The notes below the pieces were generated by a model. That model made no database searches, was not told where the DNA came from, and saw only the letters and a program-made list of their open reading frames with translations. Source: Streptomyces violaceusniger Tu 4113 (lineage in GTDB: Bacteria; Actinomycetota; Actinomycetes; Streptomycetales; Streptomycetaceae). From it: a stretch of DNA of 64,000 bases. This document shows, piece after piece, positions 9,053 through 18,090 of the stretch. The position numbers and the translations under genes were made by a program. The stretch covers positions 5,084,001 to 5,148,000 of the forward strand of contig NC_015957.1 in NCBI RefSeq assembly GCF_000147815.2. Reading direction: 5' to 3'. Within the stretch, counting starts at the first letter, position 1. The number at the start of each line of letters is the position of its first letter.

Positions 9053-9656
9053 CGTCCCTCCCCGACAGCAGCCCTGCCGCTATCACGCTGTCGCCCTTTC
9101 CCGTGTGACTGGCTTTCCCAGCCTCTGAGTACTACGGCGACTCCGCCACGATCCGGCGTCATCAGCGGGCGTCGCGCCTGCCCGCCGCCCGGCCGGCTGC
9201 CAGACGGGAAGGGCGATGCCAGATCGCTTCCCACGTTCACTGAGAATCTCTACGACGGCTTTGGTGCCCGGCTTTACCCCGGCAGCATCGCCACGGACCG
9301 CACATCGCAGTCTTGGTCCGGGCCTCCCGGCGCCCACAGGCTAAAGACACCGGAAGAGGAGAGGCCACCGGATAGAGCACTCTCCAGCACTGCGGCGCGG
9401 CCCATCCACCAGATTCGGCAGGCCGCTGACGATTCACGGGGCTTCAACCACCGGTTCAGTTTCCTTACACCCATTCCGTCTTCGCTTGCGGGCACGAACC
9501 GTCTGGTGGTGTCGGTTCGCCCCTACGTTCTCGAGGCCGCTTCCAGCTTTGCCCTCAACCCAGGGCTCCGCCTGCCTCCAGCTTCAACTGGTCACTGCGA
9601 TGACCAGCGGCGGGCTCCTCCTCCCGCTCGATTCCTCAGCGCCTCGTGGCGTACAC
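8238..9656 (-). mobile_element. Group II intron, 3' truncated
   Basis: The minus strand carries a bacterial group II intron with its reverse transcriptase. The proposed 5' end, GTGTACGCC at 9656, follows directly after codons for VDDTG of an IS701-type transposase, so the intron sits inside that gene. About 600 bases of 5' structured RNA precede the reverse transcriptase, as is normal. The reading frame leaves the family at about 8238, and neither the catalytic YADD region, the maturase domain nor a domain V/VI hairpin is seen further left. The element must therefore be immobile on its own. Both boundaries are by eye. Confidence 0.7.
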
Positions 9657-9967
9657 CCGGTGTCGTCCACGATCAGTACACCGTCAGGTCGGCCGAGCCG
9701 CTCGGCACCGTAATCCTGCAGGTCATCACGAATCTCGTCTGGATCCCACTGGTACCACGACAGCAGCCGCTGCAGGCCATACGGGGTGGCATGGCCGGCA
9801 TGCTCAGCGAGCTGCCATCTGTTCTTCCGGCCCACCGGGCCGAGCAGCCCGCGCACGTAGTCCTGCATCCGACGCCGCGGCTCGATGCGGCCGAACCGCT
9901 GGCCCACCCGCAGCAGCAACGACTCCAACTCCGTGGCCCACAGCCCTGCTTCGATATTCGGCTCCAT
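9657..9967 (-). pseudogene. IS701-family transposase, N-terminal fragment
   Basis: About 103 codons with the IS701-family start: LWATELESLLLRVGQRFGRIEPRRRMQDYVRGLLGPVGRKN, WQLAEHAGHATPYGLQRLLSW, DPDEIRDDL and the first catalytic aspartate in VLIVDDTG. The gene stops matching exactly where the group II intron begins. The remaining three quarters, with the second and third acidic residues, are not found on the other side of the truncated intron. This is an inactive remnant and the intron's original home. Confidence 0.85.
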
Positions 9968-10155
9968 GGCAGGCTCAACGCACCCCGATCGGGTGGGTCA
10001 CGAACCACAGCCTCCCTGATTCAGCGTCAGCTCACTAGACTCGAAGCAGGCACGGTGACCAGGACACATGGAGAAGCGCAACTGGAGTACTAGGGCTAGG
10101 CGGGTCGGTAGAATGGGCTCGAACCACTCGCCGGGACGCAGATTGGCCGGCCCCA

Positions 10156-10648
10156 TCACCGCGACGAACGCCTCTTCGTTCTCGATCCGTCGAGCTCCGG
10201 GTCATACAGCCACTCGTGGTCGGCGTCCGGAAGCAGCATGTCGTACAGACCATGAAGGTTGTGCGAGCCCGGAAGGCTGCACACCCACGCCGCGAGCTCT
10301 GGGCCACTCGCGTCCTCGAGATCTGTCTCCGTCTCTTCCGCCTCGGAGATCACCGCGCCGAGGGCGATCTGCTCGGCCATGTTCTGCAGGTTGAGCCGTC
10401 CCGCGATTGCGATGCGCTCGGCCAGATTGCCCATGACCCCGACCATCCGGGCGATCAGGTCGGGGTTCGGGAGGGGCAATCTGCGGCAGCCAGTCCTCGG
10501 CGGTGTCGGGGGTGTTGTCAGGGGTGTCTGCGGACCAGGATGCGGCGAGGTAGAGCCGCCCCGCCTGGGCCGCGGAGATCAAGCCGTTCTCCTCGTCCCC
10601 GCGGCCGCAGAGCGTTGCGAGGTCTGGATAGGACTCTCCCCGGGCCAT
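10156..10648 (-). pseudogene. Hypothetical protein, frameshifted
   Basis: Two overlapping reading frames together give one plausible protein of about 150 residues. The first part (from 10648) reads MARGESYPDLATLCGRG and ends near EDWLPQIA. A different frame then takes over around 10470 with LPNPDLIARMVGVMGN, continuing through LQNMAEQIALGAVISEAEE to ADHEWLYDPELDGS. The acidic, well-behaved composition of both halves contrasts with the arginine-rich shadows in other frames. I do not recognise the family. A one-base indel near 10470, or a sequencing error, would explain the break. Confidence 0.5.
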
Positions 10649-10920
10649 GCTGCCGCCTATCGCTGCGTAGCGGTGATCATCATGCCCTGCGCGCAGCGAC
10701 CGCGCCGACGTCGAGCGCGAGGCGCTGGCCTCCTACGACTCTCCGACTCTGTTCGACCTGGGCCCACACCCGTTCCTGACGTTGACGCTCTTCATCGGGA
10801 TCTTCGGGCGCGACCACGAGCCCATGGGGCTTCCAGGCCGAGTACGCCCGCCGACTCGCGGCTTGCACCATGCCCTACCCGGAGATCGCCACGTGAATGC
10901 GCCGGTACAGGGGACCGGCC

Positions 10921-11619
10921 TCAGCCGCGGGCACGTGCGACGGGCCCGTCCCCAACGACGCTGATGAGCAGCTGGGCCGTGTGGGCGATGTGCTCGCGAA
11001 GCAACCGTGCCGCGAGGTCGGGCTGCCTCCCGACCGCGGCCTCGAGCAAGGCACGGTGCTCCGCGACTAGGTCGCGATGGGGTTCCTGGCCGAACGAGAC
11101 CGACCACTGCCGGTACAGCTCAGCCTCCTCTCGGTACGCGCGGGCGGTATCGAGCAGCCGGCGATTCGTGCAGCCGTCGAGCAAGGCGAGATGGAACGCG
11201 GCGTGCGCGGCGGCCCATTCGTCCGTTGGATGGGCTGGATCGTCCGGGCTGAGGAAGAGCGCACGTTCGAGCACGTGGTGGGCGGCGACCGCGCGAGACT
11301 CCCACTGCACGTCACCTTCGAGCACAGACAGCCTCAGCACCAGCGACTCGATCTCGACCCGGGCGCGCGTGAGATCCGCGAGATCCTCATAGGACAGCGG
11401 CGTCACCATGTAGCCCTGGTGCGGCTGGGTCTTGACCAGACCCTCCGACGTCAGCCGGGTCAACGCCTCGCGCGCCGCGCCCACGCTGACCCCGTACTGC
11501 TCGCAGAGATCAGGGAACTTCAGGCGCGCTCCGGGCACCAGGCGTCCGCCGAGGATGTCGTTCCGCAGTCGACGGTGCACCTCGGCGGTCCGTGTCCCGG
11601 ACGTTCCCTGTCTGGCCAT
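10921..11619 (-). CDS. GntR family regulator, FadR/FCD subfamily
   Basis: A 232-residue regulator with an N-terminal winged helix (VHRRLRNDILGGRLVPGARLKFPDLCEQYGVSVGAAREALTRLTSEGLVK, about residues 14-62). An all-helical FCD ligand domain follows, with the metal-type histidine pattern of the VanR/FadR group: WAAAHAAFHLALLDGCTNRRLL, and HRDLVAEHRALLEAAVGRQ followed by LREHI. Such proteins normally repress a divergent catabolic operon until an acid or aromatic ligand binds. The ATG at 11619 starts the conserved region, and a perfect palindrome lies six bases upstream. It diverges from the FAH-led operon, whose regulator it probably is. Confidence 0.9.
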   Translation of the reverse strand: MARQGTSGTRTAEVHRRLRNDILGGRLVPGARLKFPDLCEQYGVSVGAAREALTRLTSEGLVKTQPHQGYMVTPLSYEDLADLTRARVEIESLVLRLSVLEGDVQWESRAVAAHHVLERALFLSPDDPAHPTDEWAAAHAAFHLALLDGCTNRRLLDTARAYREEAELYRQWSVSFGQEPHRDLVAEHRALLEAAVGRQPDLAARLLREHIAHTAQLLISVVGDGPVARARG

Positions 11620-11624
11620 GGTTC

Positions 11625-11640
11625 TTACCGTACACGGTAA
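11625..11640. promoter_or_regulatory. Palindrome TTACCG-N4-CGGTAA, likely FCD-GntR operator
   Basis: A perfect inverted repeat with a four-base centre (TACA) lies immediately upstream of the GntR start and 32 bases before the -35 box of the divergent operon. Size and position are typical of GntR-family sites, so negative autoregulation is expected. A second perfect 12-bp palindrome, ACTTTCGAAAGT at 11657-11668, lies between this site and that -35 box and could be a further regulator site. Confidence 0.6.
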
Positions 11641-11671
11641 TACGAACGATGGACGAACTTTCGAAAGTATC

Positions 11672-11700
11672 TTGACGCTTCGATCGGCGAGGCGTAGACA
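11672..11700 (+). promoter_or_regulatory. Sigma-70-like promoter of the aromatic catabolic operon
   Basis: TTGACG and TAGACA are separated by exactly 17 bases, close to the housekeeping consensus of actinobacteria. Transcription would start near 11707, leaving a leader of about 70 bases before the GTG of the FAH gene. The two palindromes just upstream are well placed for regulation. The prediction is by eye only. Confidence 0.45.
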
Positions 11701-11776
11701 TGGCAAACCGACACCGAAGCCGGTCGCGGTCGCCGCCCCGTCGGGCACGGCGACCCCATTCTCGAGGAGTAGTTGC

Positions 11777-12622
11777 GTGCGTTTCGCCACCATCTCCGGT
11801 CGACTCCACCAGGTCGTCAGCCCCGGCCGAGTCGTCGACCTGAACTCCGCCAGCGGGGGCCGCCTGCCAGCCGACCCGCAAGAGGCCTATCTGCGCTGGG
11901 ACGAGGTCCTCGAGTTCGCGGCAACGGGATCTGCCCAGCCGACCGAGGTCGACGAGCAGGACTTCGGCAACCCCGTGCCGACGCCGCGTCAGGTCTTCGC
12001 CATCGGCCTGAACTACTCGGACCACGCCGCAGAATCGAACTTCGCCGTCCCCGATCACCCGCCGGTCTTCACCAAGTTCGTCACCTCGCTGACCGGCCCG
12101 TTCGGTGAGATCGCGGTGCCACCCGGGCATGTCGACTGGGAGGTCGAGCTCGTCGTGGTCATCGGTCGGCACGCGCACCGCGTCGCCGCCCAGGACGCGT
12201 GGTCCCACGTCGCCGGTCTCACGGTCGGGCAGGACATCAGCGAGCGGATCCTGCAGTCCTCCGGACCCGCACCGCAGTTCAGCCTGGGCAAGTCCCACCC
12301 CGGGTTCGGCCCCCTCGGACCCGTCCTGGTCACCCCGGACGAGCTGCCCGACCGCGACGATCTCGAGCTCGGGTGCCTGGTCAACGGCGAGCAGATGCAG
12401 AAGGGGCGGACCAGGGACATGGTCTTCCCGGTATCCGAACTGATCGCCCGGCTCTCGGCGGTGACCCCGCTGCTCCCCGGCGACGTGATCTTCACGGGGA
12501 CTCCGTCGGGCGTCGGTCTCGGCCGAACTCCGCAGTGCTGGCTGCAGGCGGGCGACGAGCTGGTCACCTATGTCCGGGGGATCGGCGAGATGCGCCACCG
12601 ACTGGTCGCCCCCGCAGCCTGA
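11777..12622 (+). CDS. Fumarylacetoacetate hydrolase (FAH) family protein
   Basis: A 281-residue FAH-fold enzyme. The family hydrolyses C-C bonds of acylpyruvates or isomerises/decarboxylates ring-cleavage products, using a divalent metal held by acidic residues. Here the metal ligands are seen in VDWEVELVVVIG (the E-x-E pair) and TVGQDIS. The substrate loop is SLGKSHPGFGPLGP, and the end has GDVIFTGTPSGVG. It starts at a GTG preceded by GAGGAG. As the first gene of the operon and neighbour of an extradiol dioxygenase, it probably cleaves the ring-opened product to pyruvate or fumarate plus an acid, as in gentisate or homoprotocatechuate catabolism. Confidence 0.9.
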   Translation: MRFATISGRLHQVVSPGRVVDLNSASGGRLPADPQEAYLRWDEVLEFAATGSAQPTEVDEQDFGNPVPTPRQVFAIGLNYSDHAAESNFAVPDHPPVFTKFVTSLTGPFGEIAVPPGHVDWEVELVVVIGRHAHRVAAQDAWSHVAGLTVGQDISERILQSSGPAPQFSLGKSHPGFGPLGPVLVTPDELPDRDDLELGCLVNGEQMQKGRTRDMVFPVSELIARLSAVTPLLPGDVIFTGTPSGVGLGRTPQCWLQAGDELVTYVRGIGEMRHRLVAPAA

Positions 12623-12656
12623 CCCCCCGACCCCGGTAGCGGAAAGGACGGTAACG

Positions 12657-13580
12657 ATGCCGCTCCACCGACTGAACGCGATCACGATCGGCGTCCCGAA
12701 CGTCGAAGCGACCGTCGCCTACTACACTGACTTCGGCCTCACACCGGAGGCGGACGGCTGGCTGAGCAGCACGGACGGCGGCCGACAGCTGCGCATCGTC
12801 CGCAGCGGGGTGCGCAGGCTCGTCGAGGTCGGGATCGGCGCCGAGCACCTTGACGACGCCGCCGCCGTGGTGCACCGCCTGCGCGCCGCCGACCTCCCGG
12901 TCGAGCACGAAGGGACCGGGCTGACCACCGTCGAGCCCGTCACCGGCACGCGGGTCTCGGTGCGGGTGGCCGAGCCGATCCGCCAACAGCTGGTCCCTCC
13001 GAGCGTCTACAACGGACCCGGGCGTGCCGAACGGGGCACCGGCCGGGCGCCCGGTGTGCTGCGCACGAACGCGGTGCGCCCGCGCAAGCTCGGCCACGTG
13101 GTGCTCGGGTCGACCGACTACGAGGCGACCATCCGGTTCTTCACCGACCTGATCGGGTTCAAGGTCAGCGACCGGATCGCCGGCCACGGCGCCTTCCTGC
13201 GCTGCTCCACAGACCATCACAACGTCCTGGTGCTCAACGCGCCGGTCGCGTTCCTGCACCACAGTTCGTGGCAGGTCGACGACGTCGACGAGGTCGGCCG
13301 CGGCGCCTCCGCGATGCTCGAGGGTCGGCCCGATCGCCACGTCTGGGGCCTCGGCCGACACCACGCCGGATCGAACTTTTTCTGGTACCTCAAGGACCCC
13401 GCGGGGAACTTCTCCGAGTACTACTCCGACATGGACTGCATCCTCGACGATCAGCTCTGGTCGCCGGAGACCCTCGAGGGTGCGCGCGGGCTGTTCAACT
13501 GGGGTCCGCCGCCGCCCCCGTCCTTCCTCGCCCCCGACGACCTCGCCGAGATGATGACGGGCGCCCACCAGCCCGGCTGA
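12657..13580 (+). CDS. VOC-family extradiol dioxygenase (catechol 2,3-dioxygenase-like)
   Basis: A 307-residue protein with two vicinal-oxygen-chelate modules, the layout of type I extradiol dioxygenases. The N-terminal module (from HRLNAITIGVPNVEATVAYYTDFGL) looks structural. The C-terminal module carries the likely iron ligands: His in KLGHVVLGSTDYEATIRFF, His in DHHNVLVLNAP, and Glu in GNFSEYYSDMD. Conserved HHAGSNFFWYLKDPAGN lies just before the glutamate. It would open a catechol-type ring next to the hydroxyls. A good GGAAAGGA site precedes the ATG. Position between the FAH hydrolase and the FAD hydroxylase supports a ring-cleavage role. Confidence 0.87.
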   Translation: MPLHRLNAITIGVPNVEATVAYYTDFGLTPEADGWLSSTDGGRQLRIVRSGVRRLVEVGIGAEHLDDAAAVVHRLRAADLPVEHEGTGLTTVEPVTGTRVSVRVAEPIRQQLVPPSVYNGPGRAERGTGRAPGVLRTNAVRPRKLGHVVLGSTDYEATIRFFTDLIGFKVSDRIAGHGAFLRCSTDHHNVLVLNAPVAFLHHSSWQVDDVDEVGRGASAMLEGRPDRHVWGLGRHHAGSNFFWYLKDPAGNFSEYYSDMDCILDDQLWSPETLEGARGLFNWGPPPPPSFLAPDDLAEMMTGAHQPG

Positions 13581-13644
13581 CCGGCCCACTCCACCGACCC
13601 CGCCGCGCCGTTCGCGCGACCCACTGGAAAGGACGCATCACGCC

Positions 13645-15510
13645 ATGCTGCCCAAGGAAGTTTCCGTCCTCATCGTCGGAGGCGGTGGGAGCGGCCTCTC
13701 GTCGTCGATCTTCCTGTCCGACCTCGGCGTCGACTCCCTGCTGGTCGAGCGGCGCCCCGCCACGTCGCACATGCCGAAGGCGGGCGCCCACAACCAGCGC
13801 ACGATGGAGATCTTCCGACGCCACGGGATCGCCGAGCAGATCCAGGCGATCGGTGCACCCGCGGAGGCCCGGATCCGTGCCTCGTGGATGACCTCGCTGG
13901 GCGGGGACGACGAGCTCGACCGCAAGCACCTCTTCAGTATCGACGTCAACGGCGAGGGGATCTACCGCGACATCTTCGAGAAGGACAGCCCCGAGCTCTC
14001 CGCGGGTCTGGGGCAGTACCTCCTCGAGCCGCTCCTCCAGCGCAACGCCGAGGAGCGCAACCCGGGTGGGGTCCGCTTCGGCTTCGAGCTGATCTCCCTG
14101 GCCCAGGAGGGCGACTGGGCGATCGCGGAGGTCCGCGAGCGCGAGTCTGAGCAGGTTCACACGGTCCGCGCCCGCTACGTCATCGCAGCGGACGGTGGTC
14201 GGGCCGTCGGACCGATGTTCGACGTCACGATGGTCGGGCAGACCGGCCTCGCGACGATGACCAGCTTGTACTTCCGGGCGGACCTCTCCGCCTACGTCAA
14301 CGACGACGTGATGGTCCACTGGTTCGTCGGCCCACGGTTTGGATCGTGGGCCGGTGGATGTCTGGTAAAGGCCGGCCCGAAGAACTGGGACAGCCACTCC
14401 GAGACCTGGACCATCCACCTGATGATCCCGCCGGACGACCCCGACGCCCAGAACCTCACCAACGAGCGCGCCCTGGCCCGTCTGCGGGAGGTGCTCAACC
14501 TCCCCGACCTCGACGCGGAGATCCTCGGCGTCAGCCCCTGGCACATCGAGTCCGTCCACATTGAGAAGAGCCGCATCGGCAACATCTTCTTCATCGGTGA
14601 CGCGGCGCACCGCCAGCCGCCCACCTCCGGGCTCGGCCTGCAGTCGGCGATCCAAGATGCCGACAACCTGGCATGGAAGCTCGCCGCGGTGCTCAAGGGG
14701 TGGGCGGACCCGTCCATCCTGGACACGTACGAGACCGAGCGCAGGCCCGTCATCCAGGACAATATCGAATACGCGCTCTTCGCCTTCCAGAACCAGTTCG
14801 CCTTTGAAGCAGGCATGGGACTTACTCACGCCCGGACGCCCGAGGAGCGCAGGACCGTGCTGCTCAAGTACCTCGAGGACAGCCCCATGGGGCGAACACG
14901 ACGGGCAGTGGGCCACGAGGTGTTCAACACCGGGCGCATGGAGCTCGACCCCCATGACCGCGAGATCGGCTTCCACTACGAGGAAGGGGTCGTTCTCCCC
15001 GACGGGACCGCGGCCCCGTCCAGAGATCCGATGGGGGTCATCTACACCCCGACGACGCGGCCGGGCCACCGGCTTCCCCACGCTTGGCTGAACGACCGCG
15101 GCAAGCGACTTTCCACCCATGACATCGGCGGCATCGGGACTTTCATCCTGCTCACCGGTCCCGACGGCGCAGCCTGGTGCGAAGCCGCCGAGCGCCTGTC
15201 GGCCAGCTCGGGCGTTCCCATCGAGGCCTATCGCATTGCCCCAGGTGGCGACTTCGGCGATCCGGCACGCTCGTGGTCCGCTCTGAGCGAGATCGAGGCC
15301 GACGGCGCGCTCCTCGTGCGACCTGACCGCTACATTGCCTGCCGTTTTCAATCAGGGCCGGCAGATCCGTACGCGACGCTCGAGAGCGCTCTTGCGAAGC
15401 TCCTGAACCCTTCACCGCAGCAACGGACCGACGACGCCGCTCAAGTCGGCGTGCCGGTCGATGTTGAGCAACTACGACCTCACAATGACATCCCCGCGCT
15501 CAGGCAGTAA
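13645..15510 (+). CDS. FAD-dependent aromatic hydroxylase (phenol/2,4-dichlorophenol hydroxylase family)
   Basis: A 621-residue class A flavoprotein monooxygenase. The N-terminal FAD site VLIVGGGGSGLSSSIFLSDLG, the second FAD motif YVIAADGGRA, and the third NIFFIGDAAHR with PPTSGLGLQSAIQDADNLAWKLAAVL are all present. The length and a thioredoxin-like C-terminal region place it with PheA/TfdB/MhpA-type hydroxylases, which add a hydroxyl ortho to an existing phenolic OH using NAD(P)H. It follows the dioxygenase by 64 bases and lies just before the OYE gene, so it probably produces the dihydroxylated ring for extradiol cleavage. Codon use becomes less GC-biased towards the 3' end. Confidence 0.9.
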   Translation: MLPKEVSVLIVGGGGSGLSSSIFLSDLGVDSLLVERRPATSHMPKAGAHNQRTMEIFRRHGIAEQIQAIGAPAEARIRASWMTSLGGDDELDRKHLFSIDVNGEGIYRDIFEKDSPELSAGLGQYLLEPLLQRNAEERNPGGVRFGFELISLAQEGDWAIAEVRERESEQVHTVRARYVIAADGGRAVGPMFDVTMVGQTGLATMTSLYFRADLSAYVNDDVMVHWFVGPRFGSWAGGCLVKAGPKNWDSHSETWTIHLMIPPDDPDAQNLTNERALARLREVLNLPDLDAEILGVSPWHIESVHIEKSRIGNIFFIGDAAHRQPPTSGLGLQSAIQDADNLAWKLAAVLKGWADPSILDTYETERRPVIQDNIEYALFAFQNQFAFEAGMGLTHARTPEERRTVLLKYLEDSPMGRTRRAVGHEVFNTGRMELDPHDREIGFHYEEGVVLPDGTAAPSRDPMGVIYTPTTRPGHRLPHAWLNDRGKRLSTHDIGGIGTFILLTGPDGAAWCEAAERLSASSGVPIEAYRIAPGGDFGDPARSWSALSEIEADGALLVRPDRYIACRFQSGPADPYATLESALAKLLNPSPQQRTDDAAQVGVPVDVEQLRPHNDIPALRQ

Positions 15511-15512
15511 CA

Positions 15513-16688
15513 ATGTCCGAGATCGATCTGTCTCCGCTCTTCACGCCACACACCATAAGGTCGCTCACTCTTGCTGGTCGTTTCGTGGTCCCGGGGATGC
15601 AGCGCGCCATGTGCAAGGATGGTTCACCCCTCCCGTCACTGGCCCAGTACTACAGGAGACGGGTAGAAGGCGGATTCGGTCTGATTATAAGCGAATCCAC
15701 TGCAATCGACCACGAGTCCGCCACGAGGCAGCCGGCGGCCGCGTGGATACGGCCTGATACGGCCGAGAGTTGGCGGCATTGCGTCAAGGAGGTGAAGAGC
15801 GCCGGAGGGCACCTGCTGCTGCAACTCTGGCATGAGGGCGCCATGCGTGCGGCAGAAGGCGACGACGCTTGGTCGACGTATCCGACAATCAGCCCTTCGG
15901 GTCTGACGCAAAAGGGAAAAGTCAACGGTCGCGCCGCTACGACGGAAGACTTGCGCTCTCTTCGTGAAGCCTACGTCAGATCGGCATTGTTGGCGCAGGA
16001 GATCGGGTTCAGCGGCGTCGAGATCCACGCGGCGCATGGATACTTGCTCGACCAGTTCCTGTGGGCAGAGACCAACCTCCGCGCCGATGGCTACGGCGGC
16101 CCGGATATACAAGATCGGGCGCGGTTTCCCGCGGAGGTCGTCGCCGCCGTTCGAGCCGATGTGCGACACGACTTCATCATAAGTTTCAGACTCTCCCAAT
16201 GGAAAACCACCGACTTCGAAGCCAGCATCGTCCGCAGTCCTGACGAACTAGAACTCTTGCTTGCGCTCATCAGGCATGCCGGTGCTGATATTTTCAACAT
16301 CTCTACGCGTCGGTTCGATCGGCCGGAGTGGTCAGGCGACTTGAGCTTGGCAGGCTGGGCGAAGAAATTCACTGACGCCACGGTCATGGCGGTCGGCGGT
16401 GTGGGGATAAAAGGCGACATCACCGACATGCTGTTGGGGCGGGAATCTTCTCCGCGCCTGATGGCCAGCCTCATGGCGGTGCGGCGACGCTTTCTGGCGG
16501 GGGAATTCGACTTGCTGGCGATCGGACGCAGCAGTATAGCTGACGCGGATTTTGCCACCAAGATTCGGCAGAGTCGATTCGATGAGATCCGGCCGTTCTC
16601 ACTGGCGCTACTCAAGGAGCATATGGACAGTTGGGGCTCCACCTCGGAGCGCAAGGACGCAGTCATCGCGGACGACACGACGCCATGA
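15513..16688 (+). CDS. Old yellow enzyme family NADH:flavin oxidoreductase
   Basis: A 391-residue FMN TIM-barrel of the OYE family. The hallmark HAAHGYLLDQFLW supplies the substrate-binding histidine pair, GGHLLLQLWHEGAM gives the flavin-contacting Gln, and FRLSQW the conserved arginine. A C-terminal phosphate-binding stretch AVGGVGIKG also fits. It starts two bases after the preceding stop. OYEs reduce activated C=C bonds or oxidise or demethylate amines; here reduction of an enone is the simplest guess. It has clearly lower GC and uses more A/T-ending codons than the genes around it, suggesting a different origin. Confidence 0.88.
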   Translation: MSEIDLSPLFTPHTIRSLTLAGRFVVPGMQRAMCKDGSPLPSLAQYYRRRVEGGFGLIISESTAIDHESATRQPAAAWIRPDTAESWRHCVKEVKSAGGHLLLQLWHEGAMRAAEGDDAWSTYPTISPSGLTQKGKVNGRAATTEDLRSLREAYVRSALLAQEIGFSGVEIHAAHGYLLDQFLWAETNLRADGYGGPDIQDRARFPAEVVAAVRADVRHDFIISFRLSQWKTTDFEASIVRSPDELELLLALIRHAGADIFNISTRRFDRPEWSGDLSLAGWAKKFTDATVMAVGGVGIKGDITDMLLGRESSPRLMASLMAVRRRFLAGEFDLLAIGRSSIADADFATKIRQSRFDEIRPFSLALLKEHMDSWGSTSERKDAVIADDTTP

Positions 16689-16838
16689 GTAACGACGTTG
16701 AACGTCTTTGCAACCCTGTGCGAGGCCGCATGCTTTCCATCGCGGCGGCATCGCATCAATCCGCATTCTTGACAAATGAGAAGCGGTGCGTGACTCGCCA
16801 GGTGCGGCTTCGCACGATGAGCAAATGAGAGGATGAGG

Positions 16839-18041
16839 ATGAGTCAGCGACCAGACAGCGATGCCACGGCGACGCCCGCCCGCCGTGTCGAGGATCCGCT
16901 CGAGATGCGAGATCTCGACGAGATGTACCAGCTCTACGGCGAGCTTCGGTCCTGCCCAGTGAGCCACAGCGAGGCGCAGGGAGGCTTCTACTGGCTGTCT
17001 CGCTACCAGGACGTTCGCGCCGCGGCGCTCGACTACAAGCAGTTCTCCTCCGGGCTCAAGGGCGTCCGGCTGCCGGCGGACGTCTCCACAGGGAGGCTGC
17101 CGTCCATCGAGATGGACCCGCCCGAACAGGGGTTCTGGCGGCGCCTCTACATGGAGGCGGTCACGCCCGCCAAGCTCAAGTGGGTGGTACCGCGCCTGGA
17201 GGCGCTGGCGGACGGCCTCATCGACCGGTTCGCCAGCGCGGGGGAGTGTGACCTGGTCCAGGAGTTCACCAGGCCGCTGCCGGTGCTGGGCATCTGCGAG
17301 ACCATCGGGATGACCGGCGTGTCGGTCGAGCGCATCCACGAGCTCGCCGACCGGTTCACCCAGTCCGACGTGGCGACCCAGGGCGCCGTCATGCAGCAGA
17401 TCGGCATGACGGTGCTCCAGGAGATCACCGAGCGGCGGGAGCGGCCGCGGGAGGACTACCTGACGCGGATCGCGCAGGTGGAGTTCGAGGGGCGGCTGCT
17501 CACCGACGGCGAGCTGGCGACCTTCATGACCGGCTTCTTCGTGGCGGGCCACGAGACAACCACGTCCGCCCTGGGCACGCTCCTGCTCCACACGTTGCCG
17601 AACCCCGACCTGCGGGCTCGGATGCTGGCCGACGACAAGGTGATGACCGCGGCGATCGAGGAGTCCGTGCGACTGTTCTCGCCGTTCCAGGCCTTCCACC
17701 GCACGACGACGGCGCAGGGCGAGGTCGGCGAGGCCACCATCCCGGCCGACGAGACGGTCCGGCTGTGCTGGGGGGCCGCGAACCGGGACCCCGAGGTCTT
17801 CGACCGGCCCGAGGAGTTCGACCCGGACCGCGCGTTCACCACCCATCTCGGCTTCGGCTTCGGGCGCCACGTCTGCCTCGGGGCGCCGCTCGCCCGCGTC
17901 GAGATGACGATCGCCTTCCGGCAGCTGCTGCGTCGGCTGCCGGACGTCCAGCTCGTCGAGTCCGGCCCCGACTACCACGTCGAGGCCGGAACCCTGATCG
18001 CCCCCAAGACCTGCCGCGTGACCTTCACCCCGAAGCCATGA
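16839..18041 (+). CDS. Cytochrome P450
   Basis: A 400-residue soluble bacterial P450. The haem ligand is Cys346 in FGFGRHVCLGAPLARVE, the I-helix oxygen-activation motif is FVAGHETTTSA, and the K-helix ExxR is EESVRL. It has the length of class I bacterial enzymes fed by a ferredoxin and a ferredoxin reductase, both of which are encoded three and two genes downstream. I chose the second ATG (16839) because GAGAGG lies at proper distance; an ATG six bases earlier sits on that site. The formaldehyde-disposal genes later in the operon suggest O- or N-demethylation, an inference from context. Confidence 0.93.
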   Translation: MSQRPDSDATATPARRVEDPLEMRDLDEMYQLYGELRSCPVSHSEAQGGFYWLSRYQDVRAAALDYKQFSSGLKGVRLPADVSTGRLPSIEMDPPEQGFWRRLYMEAVTPAKLKWVVPRLEALADGLIDRFASAGECDLVQEFTRPLPVLGICETIGMTGVSVERIHELADRFTQSDVATQGAVMQQIGMTVLQEITERRERPREDYLTRIAQVEFEGRLLTDGELATFMTGFFVAGHETTTSALGTLLLHTLPNPDLRARMLADDKVMTAAIEESVRLFSPFQAFHRTTTAQGEVGEATIPADETVRLCWGAANRDPEVFDRPEEFDPDRAFTTHLGFGFGRHVCLGAPLARVEMTIAFRQLLRRLPDVQLVESGPDYHVEAGTLIAPKTCRVTFTPKP

Positions 18042-18090
18042 CCACGACGATTCGCCCGGGTGGCGCGTCTTTCGGCGAGAGGACGATGTG

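Noticed and set aside
10080..10150. tRNA-like stretch near the pseudogene at 10.2 kb
   Set aside because: A GGTTCGAA-like loop was checked, but no cloverleaf arms can be formed around it.
13495..15351. A 618-codon open frame on the minus strand opposite the FAD hydroxylase
   Set aside because: It lies antisense to a clear flavoprotein gene, has no family-like sequence or ribosome site, and is expected from GC-rich codon structure.
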